From positions 2,966,501 through 3,030,500 of the forward strand of contig NZ_CP088296.1 in the NCBI RefSeq assembly GCF_024666595.1: a stretch of 64,000 nucleotides of DNA. Direction: 5' to 3'. Shown piece after piece: positions 16,917-26,595 of the stretch (positions are counted from its first letter, which is position 1; each line of letters begins with the position of its first letter). The position numbers and the translations under genes were made by a program. The notes below the pieces were generated by a model, which was given only the letters and a program-made list of their open reading frames with translations, ran no database searches and had not been told where the DNA came from. The DNA comes from Sphingomonas sp. J315. GTDB lineage: Bacteria > Pseudomonadota > Alphaproteobacteria > Sphingomonadales > Sphingomonadaceae.

Positions 16917-18878
16917 TCAACGATCCCTGATCGCGATGCGGAACGGCGTAAGCGGCAGTCCGGACCGCGCATAGAGATTGACAGGCGGGCTGCCCTGCCA
17001 GGCATAGCGAACCTCATGCGCGGGCCCACCGTCGTCGAGCACTGTAATCGCGTCGCCATCGACGGTGGCACGGGCGAAGCGACAGCTGCCGCTTGCGTCG
17101 CACAGTTCGAAGCCGGTTGGATCGACTGCCCCGGTCACGGCGAGCCCTTCTGCTGAGCGCAGAGTGATCGCGATCCCGTTGGCGGTGCGGTTGGCCCGGA
17201 CCGGCTGCGGGGCGGAGGGGACCACGCGGCGATAGGCGACGCGCAGCGCCTCCTGAGCCATGCGCTCACCGACCACATTTTTGTGTGCGGGATGAATATC
17301 GTCCGGAATGCCAAGGTCGATGGTTACCGCAAGGCCGCTATTGGTATCGTCGTTCGCCACCAGCCGCTGCGCCTCACGCAGTCGTGCCCAGGGGGCGTCG
17401 ACCGGTCTAATGCTGCGCGGGCCAAAGCCGGGAAGCTGAACGATCACGACGGGCAGCGACGGATCGCCGAAATGCGTGCGCCACGTCGCGCGCCATGCGC
17501 GCAGTGATTGCGCATAATCCGCTGCCCGACTCGTGTTCGATTCGCCCTGATACCAGGCGATGCCGCGCAGCGCGGTGCCGCCGAGCGGGGCGATCATCCC
17601 GTTCCACGCCATCGCCAGACCGCGCGGCATGCTCCACGGGACAGCTGGCGGCGGTTCGCGCCAGTCGGGCTCGGCGGTGCCGCGGCGATAGCGCCAATCG
17701 CCTGCCAAGGGCTTTCGAATGCCGCCCGGCAGCGCCAGGACGAGTTGGCTGGCCGGGCCACCAAAGCCGCCGCCGCCCATCTCGTCGATCACCCGTACCG
17801 CGATGCTGTTGCCTCCGGCGCGAAGCAGCCCAGCAGGAATGCGATAGCGGCGCAGTTCGCCAGCAACGAGTTGCGCACCGACCGGTACGCCGTTGATCCA
17901 CACCCGGTCGCGCTCGTCGATCCGCCCGAGCTGGAGGGTGATGTCCCTTGCATCGCCAAGCTCGGCTTCGGTCAGTGCGATGTGCGTCCGGAACCACATG
18001 ATCCCGTCATAGCCGCCCAGGCCCTCGATGCCCGATCGCTCCCAATAGCCGGGCACGACGATACTGTCCCAGCTGCGGTCATCGAACCGGGGTGCAGCCC
18101 ATGCCGCTCCCGCCGATCCCGGATCGACCCGTTCGGCCCAGGCATCGGTGGCATTCACCACTGCGGCCAGTGCAGCGGTCGGGTCACCGGCATAGCGCTC
18201 GAGCAATCCCAGGTGCTCAGTCGAGATACCAGACGCCCTCAGCGCCGCTGGCGACATCCAGTCTTCGATCGTCGACCCGCCCCAGGCGGCATGGATCAGG
18301 CCGAGCGGCATCTTTGGATCATGCTTGAGAGTTTCCCGCGCCATATGCCAGCAGGCGGCGGAAAAGCCGCCGAGATTGTCCGGTGCCGCGCGTGACCAGG
18401 CGGTCTCGGGAACGATGTCGCGCGCCGAGACGGCGCTTGCGGTGCGCTTCAGCTTGAGCAGACGGATCGGCAGACCCGCACTCTCCCGGGCGGTCCGTTC
18501 CGGGTTAGCGCTGCCCGACACGGGCAGGTCCATGTTCGATTGGCCCGAACACAGCCAGACGTCGCCGGTCACCACATCGTCCAGCTGCAGCGTGCTCCCA
18601 CTCGCGGCGCGGACCAAAACTGCGCCGCTCTCGCCGCGCGCGAGCGGAGGAAGGCTAACCTGCCACTCGCCTTCTGCGTTCGCCTGTCCCCGCCCCATTG
18701 TCCCGCCAAAAGTGACCGTGACCTCTTCCCCCGGCTTTGCCCCGCCGCCGCGAAACGATGCGGGCTTGCCGTGCTGAAGCACCATATGGCTCGCCAGATG
18801 CGGCGCGACGCTGAGCGGCCCAGCGACGGCGGGTGTCGCCGTCAGCACGAGCGCGAACGCGACATAGCGGGCGTCCAT
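16917..18878 (-). CDS. Sialate O-acetylesterase-like SGNH hydrolase
   Basis: The 653-aa exported enzyme has a signal peptide (MDARYVAFALVLTATPAVA). SGNH/GDSL features of the SASA family are in order: block I CSGQSNMDLPVSGS with the Ser nucleophile (about residue 113), GWGG-like AAWGGSTIEDWMS, WYQGESN, and block V DIHPAHK carrying the Asp-His pair. A galactose-binding-like beta domain is inserted in the middle (RFDDRSWDSIVVPGYWE ... IDERDRVWING), typical of the larger members. It removes O-acetyl groups from sugars such as sialic acid or acetylated xylan or pectin. Its ATG overlaps the stop of the TonB receptor gene (TGATG), so uptake and deacetylation are probably coupled. Confidence 0.9.
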   Translation of the reverse strand: MDARYVAFALVLTATPAVAGPLSVAPHLASHMVLQHGKPASFRGGGAKPGEEVTVTFGGTMGRGQANAEGEWQVSLPPLARGESGAVLVRAASGSTLQLDDVVTGDVWLCSGQSNMDLPVSGSANPERTARESAGLPIRLLKLKRTASAVSARDIVPETAWSRAAPDNLGGFSAACWHMARETLKHDPKMPLGLIHAAWGGSTIEDWMSPAALRASGISTEHLGLLERYAGDPTAALAAVVNATDAWAERVDPGSAGAAWAAPRFDDRSWDSIVVPGYWERSGIEGLGGYDGIMWFRTHIALTEAELGDARDITLQLGRIDERDRVWINGVPVGAQLVAGELRRYRIPAGLLRAGGNSIAVRVIDEMGGGGFGGPASQLVLALPGGIRKPLAGDWRYRRGTAEPDWREPPPAVPWSMPRGLAMAWNGMIAPLGGTALRGIAWYQGESNTSRAADYAQSLRAWRATWRTHFGDPSLPVVIVQLPGFGPRSIRPVDAPWARLREAQRLVANDDTNSGLAVTIDLGIPDDIHPAHKNVVGERMAQEALRVAYRRVVPSAPQPVRANRTANGIAITLRSAEGLAVTGAVDPTGFELCDASGSCRFARATVDGDAITVLDDGGPAHEVRYAWQGSPPVNLYARSGLPLTPFRIAIRDR

Positions 18879-21800
18879 CAGAACTTCACCGTCAAACTCA
18901 GCGATCCCGTTCGCCCATCGAAATCGGCGACGCGGTTGAGGCGCGGATCGCCCTCATATTCCTCGCGGCGCGAATTGGTGATGTTGTACACTTCCAGCCG
19001 CAGCTCTAGCCACTTGGCCGGCTTGAGCGCGCCCGAGAAATCGAGCTGTCCGCGCGGCCGCACGCGGCTGGCGCTGCCGGTGAAGGTCGATCCGCCCGCC
19101 AGCTCAATCTCCGACGCATGGTTGTACGCCATGCGCAGCTGGACGATGCGGTTCTCATAATAGCCGATGATGTTATAGGTGTCGTTGGCGACATTGTAGA
19201 GCTTGGTGCCGTTGGCCCCGCCCGAGCGGACACGGGTATAGTTGAACACGCCGCCGGTGTTGCGCAGGAACCCGGGCAGGAAGTCGAAGCGCTGCTGGAT
19301 CTGGAACTCAAGGCCATTGACCGTGATCGCGTCGGGGTTGTTCACGATCTGGTTGATCGTGATACGCTGGTTCGCGGTCTCGATCGGGTTGCCCTGATTG
19401 ATCCGGCACCGGCCCGACCCGTCGATAAACAGCGGGCCAAAGGTCTGCCCCTCGATCGTGAAGCTCTGTCCGGCGGGGCAGAAATTGTTGAGCGTAACGA
19501 TGTCGTTGGCCACGCGCTTGTTGAAATAGCCGAGCGCGATCACGCTGCCGGGGCGGTTGTACCATGAGACGCCGAGATCGAACGCGCGCGAGCTGCGCGG
19601 TTGCAGGCCGAAGCGGTTGACGTCGATCCGCACCGCACTGACCGTATCGCCCGCTTCCGGATCGACATCCTCGAGGATGCGGGTCGGGGCGGGGCTGAAT
19701 TCGACCAGATCGAACGCTTCGAAGGTTTCGTAATAGGCCGCGCGCGCCACCAGTTTCGGCGTGATTTCATAGACGAGGTTCGCCGACGGCAGCCACGCAC
19801 TGTACTTGCCCGTCGCAGGTTCGGGAGGGAGGAAGTAACCCGGCCGGAAATCGGCCTGGGTGAAACCGAGTGCGGTGTAGAATTCGAGCGCCTGGTCGCG
19901 GGTAACGCCCGACAGGTTCGACCGGACATAGCGCATACCGATATTGCCGCGTAGCGGGATCCCCTTCCACTGCTCCAGATCGAACTTGGTCATCGCGAAC
20001 AGCTCGAGATTATCGCGTTCGGAGTTGAAGTTCTGCCCCTCCACGCGGTTCAGCGGGAAGCGCTGGATAAACCCGGTCAGCGAGTTGCGCGGCGCCAGTG
20101 CTAGGATGTTGGCATAGGTGATCCGGCTGCGCGCCGCCGGGGTCAGCTCGGGGAAGAATGCGGCCAGCTGGGCGGCGGTGGGTGCGAAGCTGACGCCGGG
20201 CGGAATGGTGCCGATGACCGGGTAGATCGCCGCTTCGACATTGGGAATATTGAGCGAATAGAAATTGCCGAACTCGGCCCCCGGTGCGCCGCCGCCGAAG
20301 AAGGTGCCGCCAGAGGTCACCGCGTCGTTCAATTTGAAGATGTTGTTGGTCAGGTTGTTGAGCTGCGTGCCGATATTGGCGTTTTCCTGGAAGGTCTGAT
20401 CCGCCGTCTCGCGCTGATAATAGGCGCCGACCTTGACGCTGGTGAACGGGCCGAAATCGACGAAGCGCTCCACCTTGAAGTCGGCGGCAAGCATGTCGCG
20501 CTTCACGCGCACGCCATTGCCGCTGGCGGTGAATACGACGTTCTGCGGGCGGATCGAGTTGCGCGCCTGGATCGCGTTGCCCGCGCTGACTGTGTAGGTA
20601 CCATTGCCGACGTCGAGCAGCGCGCCCGGCACGGTCAGATCGAACAGAAAGTCGTTATAATTGCCAAGACCGGTGTTGATGATCGCATAGGCGCCGTTGC
20701 CCGCGTCGTCGATCCCGTCGCCATTGGCATCGGCGCGGCCGGTATTGGGCTGGATGCGCTGTTCGTACAGGAACTCGCGCCGGTCGCCGACCGCCTTTGA
20801 CCAAGTGCCGACGAAATCGACCGCCCAATCGTCGTTGCGGAAATTGACCTGCGGATAGATCGCCCAGCTCTGGTCGATCGACGGGAAGTTGCGGTTGCCG
20901 ATCGGGATCGCAAAGTCGCTCGCCGCGATTTTGTTGACGACATAGACATTCTCGACCGACCCGTTAGAGCCGCGATCGAACGTGCCGAGCGATACCGGGG
21001 CGGACAGCGGCGTGACGATGCCGGTGGCATCCTGCGGGAAGGCGATCAGCAGGTCGAGATTGGCGTCGGACAGGTCGCGGCGGGTGAAGATGCCGTCGAC
21101 GCGCGCCTTCAGTGTATCGGAAATCTCCCACTCCATCCCCGCGCCGCCCGACAGGCGATAGCCCTGATTGGTCTGCGAAATCTGGCGCACTTCAGACGGG
21201 AACACGACATCGTTCGGCACACCGCTGGCGTCGGTCGCGGGGATCGCAAAGGCCGGATTGCTTGCTGCGAGCTGGTTGAGGCGGGCTTGAGTGAACGAGG
21301 TATAGGAGTTCACCCGGATCGTGTCGCGGCGAAAGCTCTGCTTGGCGTAGGACCCGGTGGCATAGACCCCGAAATTCGGCGTAATGCGCTTAACCGCCGA
21401 GAGGAAATAGCCGGGATTGGCGTCTTCGGTCGTCTCCTCATATTGCAGCTCGGCGCGGGCCACGAAGCCCTCCTTGCGCGACAGGGCCGAACGCAGGCGC
21501 AGGTCGACGTTTGAAGCCAGGCCACCCGCGGGGATCTCGGCTGTGAACGACTTGATGACGTCCGCGCCGCTGAAGATCGCCGCATCGAAGATGCCGAACG
21601 GATTCCCGTTGCCGCGGGTGCCGAAGGTTGGTGTCGCGACACTCTGCCCCATCACCGTCGTCTTGGTGTACTGGCTGGGAAGTCCGCGCACGCTAATCGA
21701 TGCATCGCGACGGTCGGCCGAGCGGTTGATCTGGACGCCGGGGATGCGCTGCAATGCCTCACCCAGATTGAGATCGGGAGTGCTGCCGATATCATCGGAC

Positions 21801-22000
21801 GAAATGCCGTCGAGAATGACGTCGGCCTTGCGCCGGATGTCGAGCGCATCCTCGAGCGATGCGCGAATGCCGGTGACCACCACCTCTTCTTCGACCGCTT
21901 CGTCTGGTGGCATTACGTTGGTCTGCTGTGCGTAGGCGGAAGGTACCAGCGCCGTTGAACCGAGCGCCGCGAGCCTGATCGCGAGAGCCAATTTCTTCAT
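18878..22000 (-). CDS. TonB-dependent receptor, Xanthomonas-Caulobacter type
   Basis: The 1,040-aa receptor has a signal peptide (KKLALAIRLAALGSTALVPSAYA region), a TonB box EEEVVVTGIR, and a plug starting with ASLEDALDIRRKADVILDGI. The text LGEALQRIPGVQINR and VRGLPSQY fits the large TonB-Xanth-Caul family used mostly for oligosaccharides. The last residue is Phe (SLTVKF), as needed for barrel assembly, so this gene appears intact. ATG 22000 follows AGGGGAG. A calcium-loop-like DANGDGIDD lies near residue 425. The downstream O-acetylesterase points to an acetylated glycan as ligand. This pair, plus the esterase remnant upstream, looks like a small polysaccharide-utilisation locus. Confidence 0.92.
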   Translation of the reverse strand: MKKLALAIRLAALGSTALVPSAYAQQTNVMPPDEAVEEEVVVTGIRASLEDALDIRRKADVILDGISSDDIGSTPDLNLGEALQRIPGVQINRSADRRDASISVRGLPSQYTKTTVMGQSVATPTFGTRGNGNPFGIFDAAIFSGADVIKSFTAEIPAGGLASNVDLRLRSALSRKEGFVARAELQYEETTEDANPGYFLSAVKRITPNFGVYATGSYAKQSFRRDTIRVNSYTSFTQARLNQLAASNPAFAIPATDASGVPNDVVFPSEVRQISQTNQGYRLSGGAGMEWEISDTLKARVDGIFTRRDLSDANLDLLIAFPQDATGIVTPLSAPVSLGTFDRGSNGSVENVYVVNKIAASDFAIPIGNRNFPSIDQSWAIYPQVNFRNDDWAVDFVGTWSKAVGDRREFLYEQRIQPNTGRADANGDGIDDAGNGAYAIINTGLGNYNDFLFDLTVPGALLDVGNGTYTVSAGNAIQARNSIRPQNVVFTASGNGVRVKRDMLAADFKVERFVDFGPFTSVKVGAYYQRETADQTFQENANIGTQLNNLTNNIFKLNDAVTSGGTFFGGGAPGAEFGNFYSLNIPNVEAAIYPVIGTIPPGVSFAPTAAQLAAFFPELTPAARSRITYANILALAPRNSLTGFIQRFPLNRVEGQNFNSERDNLELFAMTKFDLEQWKGIPLRGNIGMRYVRSNLSGVTRDQALEFYTALGFTQADFRPGYFLPPEPATGKYSAWLPSANLVYEITPKLVARAAYYETFEAFDLVEFSPAPTRILEDVDPEAGDTVSAVRIDVNRFGLQPRSSRAFDLGVSWYNRPGSVIALGYFNKRVANDIVTLNNFCPAGQSFTIEGQTFGPLFIDGSGRCRINQGNPIETANQRITINQIVNNPDAITVNGLEFQIQQRFDFLPGFLRNTGGVFNYTRVRSGGANGTKLYNVANDTYNIIGYYENRIVQLRMAYNHASEIELAGGSTFTGSASRVRPRGQLDFSGALKPAKWLELRLEVYNITNSRREEYEGDPRLNRVADFDGRTGSLSLTVKF

Positions 22001-22239
22001 GCCTTCACTCCCCTAAAGTATATGATCCGATCTGATACCGGTGTCATTCGCATTTATGGTTCTACGGCCTGCGAACACCGCCTGTTCCACGTCGTCCGAT
22101 GGTATCGCGGCCGCTCCGCGAAAATTGAGTCCTTCCGATCAATCCCGTCGCCCATCGCTGACGACGGATGGCGGAGTGGATTGTAGGACAACTTTGTCGC
22201 GGCGCCATTGCGACCATAGTCGTAGCCGCGCTGCGCGTT

Positions 22240-22940
22240 GTGTTCCCCCTCGCACCATTCGGGCTCAAAGGTGTCCTCTGGTATCAGGGGAGAGCGACAC
22301 GCACCGGCCGGAAGGCTATGCGCAGCGCCTGACCGCACTCGCCGCGAGCTGGCGCAAGGCGTTCGATCAATCGCTCCCGATGATCGTCGTGCAGCTCCCG
22401 CCGTTCGACCCGTCGCCGCGCACGCCGCCCGGCCATTGGGCGCAAATCCGGGAGGCGCAACGGCGCTTCGTCGCCGACGACCCCGCCGCCGGGCTGGTGG
22501 TCCAGATCGATCAGGATAGTGCGACCGACCTGCATCCTGCGAAGAAGGCTGTCGTGGCGGAGCGCGCCGCGGAACGTGCGCTGTCCGTGGCCTATGGGCG
22601 CGGATACACGCAGTCCGGCGCGGAGGTGCCGCGCATCGCCAAGGCCGGACGCACCCTGATCCTGGACTATGGTATCGGTGACCGCCTGACCGCGTCGGAC
22701 CATCGGGCCGTGCGCGGCTTCGAGCTCTGCACCGACCAGTGTGTTGCCGTCCCTGGACGCCTTACCGGCCGGCGCAGGATTGAACTGACGATTCCCGGAC
22801 CTGCTGCACCGCGATACCTTCGCTATGCGTGGTCCGATGTTCCGCGCGCAGATCTGCGCGCGGAACACGGAGGACCGTCAGGACCGTTCACGATTTGCCT
22901 CCACGGCGACGCGATGGGGGCAGGGGTGAGCTGTCGTTGA
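22240..22940 (+). pseudogene. C-terminal remnant of a second sialate O-acetylesterase
   Basis: From about 22245 the plus strand encodes LAPFGLKGVLWYQG and, in another frame, ESDTHRPEGYAQRL and the rest of an SGNH esterase C-terminus. It contains the catalytic DLHPAKK and the terminal YAWSDVP motif of the SASA family. Adding one G to the run 22287-22290 joins the two frames. The N-terminal half, including the GQSN block, is absent, and sequence 5' of 22240 is unrelated. This is a real truncation plus a frameshift. The remnant lies divergently from the TonB receptor whose own esterase partner is downstream, which suggests replacement of an older esterase. Confidence 0.8.
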
Positions 22941-23410
22941 GCGTCGCGCCAGGATCGACGTTAGAACCGCCTTCAGCGACCGCGAAGCAATTGGTTCCGG
23001 CAATGTCCGTTTTCGTAGCTGCGGAAACCAGGAGCGACTTCACAGAGGCACACGTGGCACGCTGAGTCCGCCTCGACGGTTTCTTGGATCCCAACCCGAC
23101 TGCGCCATGTGTAACGGACATCCTCACGCGGTCCTGTTGAGGATAGCTTCCACTCAAGAGGTGGATGCGAGCGAAGCTAGCCCACAAGTCCATAAACAGC
23201 AATTAATACTATTATAGTAACTGCCAAAATCAATCCATGGTGCTTCTGCTTTTGATTCATTGCAAATACTCTTATGTTATATGACCGTACTGCGAACTTC
23301 GAGTGAAGTATCTTGGATGTGCAACGCGTTCGGCTGGCCGAAGCCTTCCGGTCAAAACGCGCAGTCGGAGATCAGGCATTCTCTTCAGATCGATTGGGCT
23401 GCTTCCAAAT
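22941..23410. other. Gene-poor, locally AT-rich interval
   Basis: About 470 bases between the esterase remnant and the PDZ gene. The stretch 23190-23290 is strikingly AT-rich for this genome. It holds one possible 27-codon gene on the minus strand (23177-23260, listed separately) and a short palindrome TACTATTATAGTA. Nothing else supportable is seen. Confidence 0.5.
23177..23260 (-). CDS. Possible 27-aa single-pass membrane peptide
   Basis: A minus-strand frame from ATG 23260 to TAG 23177 encodes 27 residues. They start with a polar basic head, MNQKQKHHG, followed by one hydrophobic segment, LILAVTIIVLIAVYGLVG, enough to span a membrane once. AAGAG lies eight bases before the ATG. Codon use is AT-rich (ATA, TTA, GTA), unlike every neighbour, so it could be recently acquired or chance. 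No family is recognised. The PDZ gene ends the operon on the other side and is not close enough to be co-transcribed with certainty. Confidence 0.35.
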   Translation of the reverse strand: MNQKQKHHGLILAVTIIVLIAVYGLVG

Positions 23411-23755
23411 TTAGCCCGGCGGCGGCAGAGCTGGACCGGCCAACTGAAGGATCTCTTTCCCTCGCTTGACTTTGAGGGTGATTGTATCCCCTGCCTTTGT
23501 GTTCTGCGCATGCTCCTGCACCAATTCACGGCTGATCGGCTTGCCGCCGAGCTCAAGCACTATGTCACCAACCTTCAGGCCCATGGCCGCCGCCGTTGCG
23601 CCGGGGAGCACGGCCATCACCTCGGCCCCTTCGGGATGTTCCTTCAACTGGATGCCCATGTTCACGGGCCCGGGCGTTTGCGCGCTGACATGCCCAGGTG
23701 ACAGTGCGAAAGCAGCGCCAGCGGCGAAAAATGCAGCGAAATACAGCCTTTTCAT
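23411..23755 (-). CDS. Secreted small PDZ-domain protein
   Basis: This 114-aa protein has a signal peptide (MKRLYFAAFFAAGAAFALSPGHVSA) followed by a single PDZ domain. It is recognised by GIQLKEHPEGAEVMAVLPGATAAAMGLKVGDIVLELGGKPI, interrupted here only by description, the carboxylate-binding loop being near residues 32-36. PDZ domains bind C-termini or exposed strands of partner proteins, so this is likely a periplasmic adaptor. It follows the redoxin gene by about 60 bases and probably belongs to the same transcription unit with the DsbD-type reductase. Confidence 0.78.
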   Translation of the reverse strand: MKRLYFAAFFAAGAAFALSPGHVSAQTPGPVNMGIQLKEHPEGAEVMAVLPGATAAAMGLKVGDIVLELGGKPISRELVQEHAQNTKAGDTITLKVKRGKEILQLAGPALPPPG

Positions 23756-23814
23756 GGTCTCTCTCCGTTGTCTGATCGATTGCTGGTGGGGGGGGCGAGG
23801 GGGTCCTCCCCTGT

Positions 23815-24423
23815 TCAGGCCTTGGCGTATTTGACGTTGCAGCCGTACGGTCTGCTTGTCGCCACGGACACCGCTTTGCCGGCTTTGAGTTCCGAGAGCG
23901 CTTCCAGCACGTGGTTGCGGGCACCCTTGATATCGGCTGGGTTAGGAGTCGGTTTGTCATCGATGCCGCCCGCGTAAACAAGCGTCCCCTTGGCGTTGAT
24001 GACGTACATGTGCGGGGTGGTTTTGGCCTCGTAGCGCTTGCCCACCACGCCGCTGGGGTCGAGCAGATAAGCCGCCGGCTGAGCCTTGGCGCTTGCCATG
24101 AAGGCTTTCGCCTCGGCGCCATTCATGGGACCCTGTTCGCCAGGGGCACCGGAGTTGATGCTGAGCCAGACGGCCCCTGCCGCTTTCGCGTAGGCCTGGG
24201 TTTTTTGCATGTTGCCGCTTGCATAATGTTTTTTCACAAACGGACAGCCGGGGTTATTCCATTCCAGTACAACTAGCTTGCCTCTGAAGTCTGAGAGCTG
24301 GACGGCGCGGCCGTTGGCATCGTTCAGCTTGAAGTCCGGTGCGGGTTTACCGATGACCGGGGCGGCCGAGGTGGGAGCGACCATGACGGCGAGAGCAGTA
24401 AAAGCGGTGAGCATCTGCTTCAT
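23815..24423 (-). CDS. Periplasmic redoxin, PprX-like
   Basis: I start at ATG 24423, eight bases after AAGGA; a TTG at 24447 is possible. The 202-aa product has a signal peptide (MKQMLTAFTALAVMVAPTSAA) and an AhpC/TSA-like fold: PVIGKPAPDFKLND, then NNPGCPFVKKHY with the peroxidatic Cys, and TTPHMYVINAKGTLVYAG. The NP-x-CPFV-KHY active site is the one seen in the peroxiredoxin-like partner (PprX) of Caulobacter ScsB. A second Cys near the C-terminus (YGCNVKY) could be resolving. The gene lies 20 bases after the DsbD-type gene, which supports a reductant-client pair in the periplasm. Confidence 0.85.
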   Translation of the reverse strand: MKQMLTAFTALAVMVAPTSAAPVIGKPAPDFKLNDANGRAVQLSDFRGKLVVLEWNNPGCPFVKKHYASGNMQKTQAYAKAAGAVWLSINSGAPGEQGPMNGAEAKAFMASAKAQPAAYLLDPSGVVGKRYEAKTTPHMYVINAKGTLVYAGGIDDKPTPNPADIKGARNHVLEALSELKAGKAVSVATSRPYGCNVKYAKA

Positions 24424-24443
24424 TCTTACATTCCTTTCCAACT

Positions 24444-26503
24444 TCAACTGACCATGGACACAAGCCGCGAGGAGGTCAGAACCTGCGGCAGGATCTCGGC
24501 CGGTTCGCCCGGCCTGTAGTAGAGGTAGAGCGGCACGCCTGAGCGGCCGTGTCTTTCGAGAAAACGTCCGATTGCGGGATCGCCGCGGGTCCAGTCGCCG
24601 ACCAGCACCGCCACACGGTTCTTGGCGAATGCCTCGGCGACTTGCGGGCGCTCGAGTGCGGCTTTCTCATTGACCTTGCAGGTCACGCACCAATCGGCGG
24701 TGAAGTATACGAAGACAGGACGCCGCTCCTCCTGGAGGCTGGCAAGGCGCACCTCGGTGAACGGCTCGGGCCTGAGCACGCCCCGATTGTCGGCGACCGC
24801 GGGGCCAGTGGCGACGGTAGGAACGAAGGCCAAGGCCAGGACGGCGGCAAGCGCGGCAGGCGCCAGCGGCCGCCAGGCGCGGGGGGCTCCCCTGTCGTTG
24901 TCCGACCCACCATAAGGATAGCGCGAGCGCCATGGCCGCGACCAGCCCGAGCGCCATCCCGTCCACCCCCGCCTGCCGCCCCAGAACCCAGGCAAGCGCG
25001 AGCGCTGTGAGGAACATGGGCACCGACATCACCCGTCGGAACCGCACCATCCATGCACCCGGTCTGGGCAACCGGCGTCGGAGCGCAGCTACGTAGGCTA
25101 ACAGCAAGAACGGCAGCGCCAAGCCAAGACCAAGGCCGCCAAAAATGACGAGGGCCAGCGAGGTGGGTAGAACGAGCGCGGCTCCCAGAGCGGCGCCCAT
25201 GAAGGGCCCGGTGCAAGGCGTCGCCACGAACGCTGCGAGCGCGCCTGTCCAGAACGAGCCGCCGATTCCGCCGCGCTCGGCCAGGTGGGTGCCTGCAGTC
25301 AGAGCGGGCAGCTCGAAGAGTCCGGCCAGATTGAGCGCGACGGCGGTGATCAGCAGGAGGAGCACCAGAATGACGCGTGGATCCTGAAGCTGGAAAGCCC
25401 ACCCCGCAGCTACGCCCGCCGCCCGCAGGCCGAGCAGGGCGGCCCCGAGCGCGAGACAGATCAGCACCGCTCCCGCAGTATAGGCGAGAGCATCCCGTCT
25501 CGCGGCGCTTTCATCTCCGAACGCCTTGGCGAGCCCTATCGCTTTGAGGCTGAGAATCGGAAAAACGCAGGGCATGATGTTGAGCAACAGCCCGCCCAGG
25601 ACCGCGCCCGCCAGTGCGAGGAGAATAGTGAACGCATCTGGTATTTCCTGATCTTGCGTCATTGTCGGCAGCGTTCGAACGGAGGTCGGTCCGGGCACAG
25701 CCCTCAGCGACAGACCGTTGCCGTCTCCCAGCTTCAGAACCCCTTCGACGGCGTCGAGTTTACCGGGATTCGAAGGCGCGTCGCTTTCGACAATCAGTGC
25801 GCCATTCGCGCGCGAGAAGGTTTGTTTTGCTGCGTAGGCCAGAACCCCGTCGGTCAGAGGGTAGAAATATGGCTCACCAGGCGGCAGCGTCGACGGAAGC
25901 GGGATTGCAAGCCGTATGCGGTCTCCGACGCGCTCGAAGCGCGCTGGAGTGCCGAGTGGCTTGGGAAGAGCTTGACGGAAGCGATCGAATTCGGCCCGGG
26001 CGGGAACATCGGCACCGCGAGCGCCGACCGTCAGGTCGAGCGCCAAATCGGCGCTTTCAGGTACGCACACCTCCTTGGTGCACACGAGATAGTCCAACCG
26101 TCCCTTGATGGGCAGTGGCGTCCCAGGCGCGAAACCGTCCGGTACCGTAAGCTGGAACAGGAGTGCGTGCGGACCCTCGTAAACATAGTTCATCAGGCCG
26201 CCGACCAGGAGCTGGCTAGGCACGGGATAATCGAGGGGGCTGGCGACCACGCCGCGCGGGATCGTCCACGTGACCACAGGCTTCATCCCGCTATCGCCGG
26301 GATTCTTCCAGTAACCATGCCATCCCGCCTCGGGTGTCATCCGGATCGCGAGATCGGTGGTGCTCCCCGGGGGGCGGCGCAGCCGTCTCGGCGATGAGTT
26401 CCGTCACAATGTGCTTCTGCTCCGATTTCGGAGCCGCCGCGGCTGGCGCCGACGAAATCACGCTCAGGATGGTTGCGATGCAGAGGATCAGGGGGCGGAT
26501 CAT
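24444..26503 (-). CDS. DsbD/ScsB-family thiol:disulfide reductase (two frameshifts)
   Basis: Three pieces in three frames form one protein of about 685 aa. The first starts at ATG 26503 with a signal peptide (IRPLILCIATILSVISSAPAAA). It switches near the G6 run 26369-26374 (remove one base) into GSTTDLAIRMTPEAGWHGYW and the N-terminal alpha domain with the Cys pair CTKEVC. The beta domain has eight or so helices with the redox cysteines in MPCVFPILSLKAIGL and ATPCTGPFMG. A second switch at the G6 run 24881-24886 (remove one) leads into the C-terminal thioredoxin domain with WCVTCK. The protein moves electrons from cytoplasmic thioredoxin to periplasmic partners, here most likely the adjacent redoxin. 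Confidence 0.88.
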
Positions 26504-26557
26504 GGCCCGACCTTATTCGGCGCAACTGACAACAAGCTGCCCTCGTACGGAATTTCG

Positions 26558-26583
26558 TGTCAGGTTGGCGTCAGCATGCTGAC
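26558..26583. promoter_or_regulatory. Putative binding site for the adjacent OmpR-type regulator
   Basis: In the 92 bases between dsbD and the response-regulator gene lie a direct repeat, TGTCA at 26558 and CGTCA at 26569, 11 bases apart as OmpR/PhoB-type dimers prefer, and a 14-base perfect palindrome GTCAGCATGCTGAC at 26570-26583. The position fits control of both divergent operons. Confidence 0.45.
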
Positions 26584-26595
26584 ATAGGAGCGAGC

